NCBI GenBank assembly: GCA_937925755.1
Contig: CALAMX010000092.1
Location: 1-11,351, forward strand
From: an uncultured Burkholderiales bacterium
GTDB lineage: Bacteria; Pseudomonadota; Gammaproteobacteria; Burkholderiales; Thiobacillaceae
DNA length: 11,351 nucleotides
Reading direction: 5' to 3'
The notes below the pieces were generated by a model. That model searched no databases, was not told the DNA's origin, and saw only the letters and a list, made by a program, of their open reading frames with translations. A program made the translations under genes and the position numbers. Below are positions 1-5,507 of the stretch, piece by piece (position 1 is the first letter of the stretch; each line of letters begins with the position of its first letter).

Positions 1-40
1 TGCTCCATCAAGTGGCGGCAGGCCTGATTCTCGCCGCTGA

Positions 41-838
41 ATGTCGCCGCTGCTTGCCCAGGTGATCGAGGCCGTGCGCGCAGTCGGCCGCGAGGAGGTC
101 ATGCCGCGCTACCTCAAGGTGGCGCACACCCGCAAGGACGACGGCAGCCTGTTCACCGAGGCCGACATGGCCGCCCAGCGGGCCTTGAGCGAACGGCTCA
201 CGGCCATCGCCCCTTACCCCGTGCTGGGCGAGGAGATGGACGACGACACCCACCGCCGGCTCTGGGGGGCCGGTGAGGCGGGGCTTTGGTGTGTGGACCC
301 CATCGACGGCACCACCAATTTCGTCAGCGGTCTGCCTTTCTTCGCCATGTCCATCGCCCTGATGAAACAAGGCCGCAGCGTCTTGGGCGTGGTCTACGAT
401 CCAAAGGCCGACGAGTGCTTTTACGCCGAAGCGGGGCAAGGCGCCTTCGTCGATGGTGAACGCCTGCCGCTCAAGACGCCGCCCGAGGTGCTCAAACGCT
501 GCATCGCCGGCATCGATTTCAAGCGCATCCCGCGCGGGCTTGCCGCCCGCCTGGCAGCGGAACACCCCTATAGCTCGCAGCGCAACCTCGGCGCCAGTAC
601 GCTCGACTGGTGTTACCTCGCCGCCGGCCGAATGCACGTCTATCTGCACGGCGGGCAGAAGCTTTGGGACTACGCGGCCGGCTGCCTCATCCTGGAGGAG
701 GCGGGCGGCGTGGTGAGCTGTATTCAAGGCACCGCCCCGTTTTGGAGCAGTCGTCCCTGGACCCGCTCGGTGGTGGCCGCCCTCACGCCTGGGCTACATC
801 GTCAATGGCAGACCTGGGTCGATAAATCAAGCATTTGA
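41..838 (+). CDS. Inositol monophosphatase family protein
   Basis: This 265-residue protein is a Mg2+-dependent, Li+-sensitive-type sugar/inositol phosphatase of the IMPase/FBPase/CysQ superfamily, presumably cytoplasmic. The metal-binding motifs are visible: GEE at 63-65, DPIDGTTNF at 86-94 (metal ligands D86 and D89) and WDYAAG at 209-214 (D210), plus the N-terminal TEAD at 39-42. Length is normal for the family. An in-frame TGA lies immediately before the ATG, so this is the earliest possible ATG start. No Shine-Dalgarno is evident, so translation may be coupled to an upstream gene ending in the first 40 bases. The substrate cannot be read from sequence: inositol-1-phosphate, fructose-1,6-bisphosphate or 3'-phosphoadenosine phosphates are all handled by relatives. 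It lies 203 nt upstream of a sugar-phosphate operon, which makes a sugar-bisphosphatase role thinkable but unproven. Family assignment is sure; function is open. Confidence 0.93.
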   Translation: MSPLLAQVIEAVRAVGREEVMPRYLKVAHTRKDDGSLFTEADMAAQRALSERLTAIAPYPVLGEEMDDDTHRRLWGAGEAGLWCVDPIDGTTNFVSGLPFFAMSIALMKQGRSVLGVVYDPKADECFYAEAGQGAFVDGERLPLKTPPEVLKRCIAGIDFKRIPRGLAARLAAEHPYSSQRNLGASTLDWCYLAAGRMHVYLHGGQKLWDYAAGCLILEEAGGVVSCIQGTAPFWSSRPWTRSVVAALTPGLHRQWQTWVDKSSI

Positions 839-840
839 AT

Positions 841-860
841 GAATTGATAAAAATTTTTTA
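841..860. other. AT-rich island between IMPase gene and tkt
   Basis: Just after the phosphatase stop codon is a short run almost free of G and C, containing the self-complementary core AAAAATTTTT (849-858). It stands out from the GC-rich surroundings. It lies about 90 nt upstream of the putative -35 box of the tkt promoter, too far for a classical UP element, but it could be an activator or nucleoid-protein site. No function is demonstrated. Confidence 0.4.
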
Positions 861-875
861 GCATTCGCGGACATT

Positions 876-894
876 CCGACGCAACCCGCGTCGG
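876..894. other. Hairpin downstream of IMPase gene
   Basis: A perfect 7-bp stem, CCGACGC / GCGTCGG, encloses a 5-nt AACCC loop. It begins 38 nt after the phosphatase stop codon. No T-run follows on the plus strand, so it is not a classical intrinsic terminator. It may act as a 3' stabilising hairpin, a weak terminator, or a palindromic protein site upstream of the tkt promoter. Confidence 0.4.
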
Positions 895-952
895 GCAAGG
901 CGGTAGCGTGGATCTTGTCGCTCATGCGGCTTGTGGCTTTTTCTTGCTCGTC

Positions 953-981
953 TTGCCCGGGCGAGGGGGCTTGTAGATAAT
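953..981 (+). promoter_or_regulatory. Putative sigma70 promoter for the tkt-gap-pgk-pyk-fba operon
   Basis: The -35 candidate TTGCCC (953-958; four of six bases match TTGACA) is separated by exactly 17 nt from the -10 candidate GATAAT (976-981; five of six match TATAAT). Transcription would start near 988, giving a leader of roughly 54 nt before the tkt ATG. This is the best promoter-like pair in the 203-nt spacer and fits the head of a five-gene operon. A LysR-type regulator such as CbbR would be the expected controller if the organism is autotrophic, but I could not identify a convincing binding site. Confidence 0.5.
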
Positions 982-1026
982 TGGGTTCTTTCTGTCCGAA
1001 ATACGGGCCGGCACAAGTTTTTAACC

Positions 1027-1032
1027 AGAGGA
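1027..1032 (+). promoter_or_regulatory. Ribosome binding site fixing the tkt start
   Basis: AGAGGA lies 9 nt upstream of the ATG at 1042. It supports that codon over the upstream in-frame ATG at 931, which would add 37 residues that do not belong to the family and would lie upstream of the predicted promoter. Confidence 0.7.
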
Positions 1033-1041
1033 AACAAAGAC

Positions 1042-3030
1042 ATGGCAACCCGCACCGACCTTGCCAACGCCATACGCGCCCTCGCCATGGACGCCGTCGA
1101 ACGCGCCAAGTCCGGCCATCCGGGCGCACCCATGGGTATGGCGGAAATCGCCGAAGTGCTGTGGAACCACCATCTGCGCCACAACCCAGCCAACCCCAAG
1201 TGGCCTGACCGTGACCGCTTCGTGCTGTCCAACGGGCACGGGTCCATGCTGCTGTATGCCCTGCTGCACCTGACCGGCTACGACCTCAGCATGGAGGACA
1301 TCAAGCAGTTCCGCCAACTGCACTCCAAGACCCCGGGCCACCCCGAATACGGCTATACGCCGGGCGTGGAGACCACCACGGGGCCGCTCGGCCAGGGCAT
1401 CACCAACGCCGTGGGCATGGCGCTCGCCGAAAAGATCCTGGCGCACCAGTTCAACAAGCCCGGTCATGAGATCGTCAACCATCACACCTATGTCTTCATG
1501 GGTGACGGCTGCATGATGGAGGGCATCTCGCACGAGGCCTGTGCGCTCGCCGGCACCTGGAAGCTCAACAAGCTGATCGCCTTCTGGGACGACAACGGTA
1601 TTTCCATCGACGGCCATGTCGAGCATTGGTTCACCGAGGACGTCTGCAAGCGCTTCGAGGCCTACGGCTGGAACGTCATCCCCAATGTCGACGGGCACGA
1701 TTTCGAGGCCATCGAGGCGGCCATCCAGAAGGCCAAGCAGTCCACCGACAAGCCCACCCTGATCCAATGCAAGACCATCATCGGCAAGGGCTCGCCCAAC
1801 AAGGCCGGCACCCACGACGTGCACGGGGCGGCCCTGGGTCACGAGGAGGTGGAGGCCACCCGCAAGCACATGGGCTGGAACTACCCCCCCTTCGTCATCC
1901 CGCAGGACGTCTACGAGGGTTGGGATGCCCGCACCAAGGGCGAAGGGCTGGAGAAGCTTTGGAACAACAAGTTCGCCGAGTATGAAAAGGCCTATCCGGC
2001 CGAGGCCGCCGAATTCAAACGGCGCATGGCGGGCGAATTGCCGGCCGATTGGGCCGAGCATGTGAAGAACGCGATTGCCGCCGTCAACGCCAAGGCCGAG
2101 ACGGTGGCCACGCGCAAGGCGAGCCAGATCGCCATCAACGCGCTCGCCCCGATACTGCCCGAGTTCGTCGGCGGCTCGGCGGATCTCACCGGCTCCAACC
2201 TCACCAACTGGACCGGCTGCCACCCCATCCGCCACGGCAACCCCGGCAATTACATCTCCTACGGTGTGCGCGAGTTCGGCATGGCCGCCATCATGAACGG
2301 CATGGCCCTGCACGGCGGCATCCTGCCCTTCGGCGGTACCTTCCTGATGTTCTCCGAGTACTCGCGCAATGCCCTGCGCATGGCGGCGCTGATGAAGCAG
2401 CGGGTCATCCACGTCTTCACCCACGACTCCATCGGTCTGGGCGAGGACGGGCCCACCCACCAGCCCATCGAGCAGACCGCCACCCTGCGGCTGATGCCCA
2501 ACATGGCGGTGTGGCGACCCTGTGACACGGTCGAGACCATGGTCGCCTGGGCCAAAGCGGTGGAGAAGCGTGACGGCCCCACCAGCCTGATCCTCTCGCG
2601 CCAGAACTTGCCCTTCATCAAGCGCAGCGACGAACAGATCGCCTTGATCGAGCGCGGCGGCTATGTCCTGTCCGACTGCGAGGGTGCGCCCAAGGTGGTG
2701 TTGATCGCCACCGGCTCCGAGGTGGACCTGGCCTTGAAGAGCCAGGAGGCCCTGAAGGCCGAAGGCATCCCCGCGCGTGTGGTGTCCATGCCTTCCACCG
2801 ACGCCTTCGACCGCCAGGATCCGGCCTACAAGGACAGCGTCCTGCCCAAGGGGGTCAAGCGCGTGGCCATCGAGGCCGGCTCTACCGACGGCTGGTGGAA
2901 GTACGTCGGTTGCGACGGGGCGGTGATCGGCATCAACCGCTTCGGTGAGTCCGCCCCGGCCAACGTCCTGTTCAAGGAGTTCGGCTTCACCGTCGAGAAC
3001 GTGGTCGCCACCGTAAAGGGTATCCTGTGA
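1042..3030 (+). CDS. tkt: Transketolase
   Basis: Transketolase (662 aa) is a thiamine-diphosphate and divalent-metal-dependent homodimeric cytoplasmic enzyme. It moves a two-carbon ketol unit between ketose and aldose phosphates in the pentose-phosphate pathway and Calvin-cycle regeneration. The N-terminal ThDP domain has GHPG (25-28), GHG (65-67) and the cofactor/metal motif starting GDG at 154, with N185. The middle pyrimidine-binding domain has YGVREFGM with the catalytic Glu at 411 and GEDGPTHQP at 467-475. A C-terminal transketolase domain follows. Key residues fall at the numbers I recall for E. coli TktA: H26, H66, H100, D155, E160, N185, H261, E411, D469, H473, R520. Length and order are therefore canonical with no indels before about residue 520. 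It is the first gene of the operon, 58 nt before gap. The symbol cbbT would apply if the strain is autotrophic. Confidence 0.97.
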   Translation: MATRTDLANAIRALAMDAVERAKSGHPGAPMGMAEIAEVLWNHHLRHNPANPKWPDRDRFVLSNGHGSMLLYALLHLTGYDLSMEDIKQFRQLHSKTPGHPEYGYTPGVETTTGPLGQGITNAVGMALAEKILAHQFNKPGHEIVNHHTYVFMGDGCMMEGISHEACALAGTWKLNKLIAFWDDNGISIDGHVEHWFTEDVCKRFEAYGWNVIPNVDGHDFEAIEAAIQKAKQSTDKPTLIQCKTIIGKGSPNKAGTHDVHGAALGHEEVEATRKHMGWNYPPFVIPQDVYEGWDARTKGEGLEKLWNNKFAEYEKAYPAEAAEFKRRMAGELPADWAEHVKNAIAAVNAKAETVATRKASQIAINALAPILPEFVGGSADLTGSNLTNWTGCHPIRHGNPGNYISYGVREFGMAAIMNGMALHGGILPFGGTFLMFSEYSRNALRMAALMKQRVIHVFTHDSIGLGEDGPTHQPIEQTATLRLMPNMAVWRPCDTVETMVAWAKAVEKRDGPTSLILSRQNLPFIKRSDEQIALIERGGYVLSDCEGAPKVVLIATGSEVDLALKSQEALKAEGIPARVVSMPSTDAFDRQDPAYKDSVLPKGVKRVAIEAGSTDGWWKYVGCDGAVIGINRFGESAPANVLFKEFGFTVENVVATVKGIL

Positions 3031-3088
3031 CACCATTGGGGCGGGCGCCCCTTTCGCAATTCGGTCTTCTCACCTCAAGGAGCGAACA

Positions 3089-4093
3089 ATGACGATCAAA
3101 GTCGGCATCAACGGTTTCGGCCGCATCGGCCGCATGGCCTTCCGCGCCATCAGCAAGGAATTCCCGGACATCGAGGTGGTCGCCATCAATGACCTGCTCG
3201 AGCCGGACTACCTGGCCTACATGCTGAAATACGACTCGGTGCACGGCCGCTTCAACGGTGACATCGCCGTGGACGGCAACCACCTGGTGGTCAACGGCAA
3301 GCGCATTCGTCTGTCTGCCGAGAAGGACCCGGCCAACCTGAAGTGGGGTGAGGTCGGTGCCGACATCGTGCTCGAGTGCACCGGCTTGTTCCTCGACGAG
3401 GAGTCTTGCAAGGCGCACCTCAATGCCGGTGCCAAGAAAGTGGTGATCTCCGCCCCATCCAAGGACAAGACGCCGATGTTCGTCTATGGTGTGAACCACG
3501 ACGCCTACGCCGGCCAGGCCATCGTCTCTGCCGCATCCTGCACGACGAATGCCTTGGCGCCCATCGCCAAGGTCCTGCACGAAAACTGGGGGATCAAGCG
3601 CGGTCTGATGTCCACCGTGCACGCCGCCACCGCCACCCAGAAGACCGTGGACGGGCCCTCCAAGAAAGACTGGCGCGGCGGCCGCGGCATCCTGGAAAAC
3701 ATCATCCCCTCCTCCACCGGAGCCGCCAAGGCGGTGGGCAAGGTCCTGCCTGAACTCAATGGCAAGCTCACTGGCATGGCCTTCCGTGTGCCCACTTCCG
3801 ATGTGTCGGTCGTTGACCTGACGGTGGAGCTGGAGCGGCCCGCCAAGTACGAGGAGATCTGCGCTGCCATGAAGAAGGCCTCGCAGGAGGGCGACATCAG
3901 CAAGACCCTGGCCTACACCGATGAAAAGGTGGTCTCCACCGACTTCCGCGGCTGTGGTTATTCTTCCATCTTCGACGCCGAGGCCGGCATCGCCCTCGAT
4001 GACACCTTCGTCAAGGTGGTGGCCTGGTACGACAACGAGTACGGCTATACCTGCAACATGCTGCGCTTCGCGCAACATATTGCATCTCGGTAA
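3089..4093 (+). CDS. gap: Glyceraldehyde-3-phosphate dehydrogenase, type I (GapA-like)
   Basis: This 334-residue phosphorylating GAPDH interconverts glyceraldehyde-3-phosphate and 1,3-bisphosphoglycerate in the cytoplasm as a tetramer. The N-terminal Rossmann motif NGFGRIGR is at 8-15. D35 in AINDL and P190 in TVDGPS favour NAD over NADP. The catalytic domain has Cys151 in ASCTTNALAP and His178 in STVHAAT. In most GAPDHs the motif reads CTTNC, but here the second Cys is Ala155. Stretches such as SSTGAAKAVGK (208-218) and the YMLKYDS region (44-50) resemble the E. coli GapA lineage. Translation starts behind AAGGAG (3077-3082), 6 nt before the ATG. It follows tkt by 58 nt and precedes pgk by 145 nt, a spacer with two hairpins, so gap and pgk output may be set separately. 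Confidence 0.97.
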   Translation: MTIKVGINGFGRIGRMAFRAISKEFPDIEVVAINDLLEPDYLAYMLKYDSVHGRFNGDIAVDGNHLVVNGKRIRLSAEKDPANLKWGEVGADIVLECTGLFLDEESCKAHLNAGAKKVVISAPSKDKTPMFVYGVNHDAYAGQAIVSAASCTTNALAPIAKVLHENWGIKRGLMSTVHAATATQKTVDGPSKKDWRGGRGILENIIPSSTGAAKAVGKVLPELNGKLTGMAFRVPTSDVSVVDLTVELERPAKYEEICAAMKKASQEGDISKTLAYTDEKVVSTDFRGCGYSSIFDAEAGIALDDTFVKVVAWYDNEYGYTCNMLRFAQHIASR

Positions 4094-4125
4094 CAGGGTG
4101 TAGGAATCTGGGCTCAGGAATCGCG

Positions 4126-4155
4126 GGGTCGGCGCGGGTTCACTCGCGCCGACCC
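4126..4155 (+). other. GC-rich hairpin in the gap-pgk spacer
   Basis: A perfect 11-bp stem, GGGTCGGCGCG / CGCGCCGACCC, has an 8-nt loop and starts 33 nt after the gap stop codon. No T-run follows, so it is not a standard intrinsic terminator. A stem this stable just 3' of gap would be expected to block 3' exonucleases or mark an mRNA processing boundary. It could also give partial or Rho-assisted termination. Confidence 0.6.
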
Positions 4156-4181
4156 TCTGATACCTGCCGGATCTGTGCGAC

Positions 4182-4221
4182 TGAGTTGTAAGGCGTGAGA
4201 ACGCTCATCCCTTACAGCTCA
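4182..4221 (+). promoter_or_regulatory. Long hairpin in the pgk leader
   Basis: An imperfect inverted repeat pairs TGAGTTGTAAGG (4182-4193) with CCTTACAGCTCA (4210-4221), with one G-U wobble. The helix continues inward through one C-C mismatch and one G-U to TGAG / CTCA (4196-4199 / 4204-4207), closed by an AACG tetraloop. That is 18 stacked positions with a single mismatch. The 3' arm ends 6 nt before the pgk Shine-Dalgarno AGGAG (4228-4232), close enough to influence ribosome access. TGAG...CTCA occurs twice, nested. It could be an RNA regulatory or processing element or a DNA operator; I do not recognise it as a known riboswitch. Confidence 0.6.
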
Positions 4222-4238
4222 ACGATCAGGAGTGCATC

Positions 4239-5423
4239 ATGGCCAAATTCCTCCGCATGACCGACCTCGACCTCAAAGGCAAGCGCGTGTTCATCCGCGC
4301 CGACTTGAACGTCCCCGTCAAGGACGGCAAGGTCACCAGTGACGCGCGTATCACCGCCTCGATGCCCACCATCGAATACGCCATGAACGCCGGCGCGCGC
4401 GTCATGGTCACCTCCCACCTCGGACGACCGACCGAGGGCGAGTGGACACCCGAGGTGTCGCTTGCGCCAGTGGCCGAGGTGATGAGCCAGAAACTCGGCA
4501 AGCCCGTGCGATTGATCCGCGATTGGGTGGACGGCGGCTTTGAGGTGGCCGAGGGCGAGGTCGTGCTCTTGGAGAACTGCCGCATCAACAAGGGTGAGAA
4601 GAAGAATGCCGAGGAGACGGCGAAGAAATACGCCGCCCTGTGCGACGTCTTCGTCATGGACGCCTTCGGCACCGCCCACCGCGCCGAGGCCTCCACCTAC
4701 GGCATCGCCCAATACGCCCCGGTGGCCTGCGCCGGCATCCTGGTCACCCAGGAGCTGGAGGCGCTCGACCGGGCGCTCGCCAACCCCGCCCGGCCCATGG
4801 TGGCCATCGTCGGCGGCTCCAAGGTCTCGACCAAGCTCACCGTGCTGGAGGCCCTGTCCGAAAAGGTCGACCAACTGGTGGTCGGCGGTGGCATCGCCAA
4901 CACCTTCCTCAAGGCGGCCGGCAAGAACGTCGGCAAGTCGCTGTGCGAGGATGAGCTGGTGCCCACTGCCAAGGCCCTCATGGAGAAGATGGCCGCGCGC
5001 GGGGCGAACATCCCCATCGCCGTGGACGTGGTGGTCGGCAAGAAATTCGACGCCAACGAACCGGCGGTGCTCAAGAGCGCCGACGAGGTGGCCGACGACG
5101 ACATGATCTTCGACATCGGCCCCAAGAGCGCGCAGCAGCTCGCCGACATCATCCTAAACGCCGGCACCGTGGTGTGGAACGGCCCGGTGGGCGTATTCGA
5201 ATTCGACCAGTTCGGCGAGGGCACCAAGACCATCGCCATGGCCATCGCCAACACCAAGGCCTTCACCCTGGCTGGCGGCGGCGACACCATCGCCGCCATC
5301 CAGAAGTACGGGATCTACGACAAGGTGTCCTACATTTCCACCGCCGGTGGTGCCTTCCTGGAGTACCTCGAGGGCAAGGTCCTGCCTGCGGTCGAGATCC
5401 TGGAAAAGCGTGCGGCCGGCTGA
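4239..5423 (+). CDS. pgk: Phosphoglycerate kinase
   Basis: This 394-residue monomeric cytoplasmic enzyme transfers phosphate between 1,3-bisphosphoglycerate and ADP (glycolysis) or the reverse from ATP (gluconeogenesis, Calvin cycle). The N-terminal substrate domain shows RADLNVP (20-26; D22, N24), R37, HLGRP (60-64), R115 and HR at 147-148. The C-terminal nucleotide domain shows GGSKVSTK (192-199), NGPVGVFE (314-321) and GGGDT (346-350). The length is usual for bacterial Pgk and nothing is missing. The start is supported by AGGAG (4228-4232) 6 nt upstream; a second in-frame ATG six codons later has no better site. It lies downstream of the gap-pgk spacer hairpins and 84 nt before pyk, within the same co-directional run. 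The symbol cbbK would apply in an autotroph. Confidence 0.97.
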   Translation: MAKFLRMTDLDLKGKRVFIRADLNVPVKDGKVTSDARITASMPTIEYAMNAGARVMVTSHLGRPTEGEWTPEVSLAPVAEVMSQKLGKPVRLIRDWVDGGFEVAEGEVVLLENCRINKGEKKNAEETAKKYAALCDVFVMDAFGTAHRAEASTYGIAQYAPVACAGILVTQELEALDRALANPARPMVAIVGGSKVSTKLTVLEALSEKVDQLVVGGGIANTFLKAAGKNVGKSLCEDELVPTAKALMEKMAARGANIPIAVDVVVGKKFDANEPAVLKSADEVADDDMIFDIGPKSAQQLADIILNAGTVVWNGPVGVFEFDQFGEGTKTIAMAIANTKAFTLAGGGDTIAAIQKYGIYDKVSYISTAGGAFLEYLEGKVLPAVEILEKRAAG

Positions 5424-5438
5424 CCTGCGGCTTAAGCA

Positions 5439-5500
5439 GTGAGGGGTGGGGCATTGTTGCATCGACGCTCACCCCCGACCTCGCACCCCTAACCCTTCAC
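5439..5500. repeat. Degenerate G-rich/C-rich repeat in the pgk-pyk spacer
   Basis: The 84-nt spacer carries a G-rich run (GAGGGGTGGGG, 5441-5451) followed by several C-rich runs with CACCCC-like units around 5470-5476, 5484-5490 and 5493-5495. AGGGGTG (5442-5448) can pair with CACCCCT (5484-5490), 7 bp, or GGGGTG (5443-5448) with CACCCC (5470-5475), so alternative folds are possible. The minus strand has several closely spaced G-runs. It looks like a worn copy of a short GGGGTGAG-type interspersed repeat, though only one copy is in this window. The last C-rich runs occupy the place where a pyk ribosome binding site would be expected. Confidence 0.4.
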
Positions 5501-5507
5501 CCAAAAA

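Noticed and set aside
1..40. C-terminal tail of an upstream plus-strand gene
   Set aside because: Frame 1 ends at TGA 25-27, frame 2 at 38-40, and frame 3 continues to 65. Any of these could be a gene end, but 40 bases are too few to choose a frame or name a product.
931..1041. N-terminal extension of transketolase from an upstream in-frame ATG
   Set aside because: The extra 37 residues are unlike the family, the promoter candidate lies inside them, and a good ribosome binding site points to the ATG at 1042, which also gives standard residue numbering.
838..1041. CbbR (LysR-type T-N11-A) operator upstream of tkt
   Set aside because: Matches to such a loose motif occur by chance in AT-rich sequence, and no convincing paired site could be placed relative to the promoter.
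1021..3036. Long minus-strand open frame (671 codons) opposite tkt
   Set aside because: It is a mirror of the high-GC codon pattern of tkt. Its translation shows Gly/Val/Asp/His-rich composition without any recognisable domain, while the plus strand is an unmistakable transketolase.
3038..3054. GGGGC / GCCCC stem followed by TTT in the tkt-gap spacer, as a terminator
   Set aside because: The stem has only 5 bp, the T-run is 3 nt, and gap follows at once with a good ribosome binding site. At most it is a weak attenuator.
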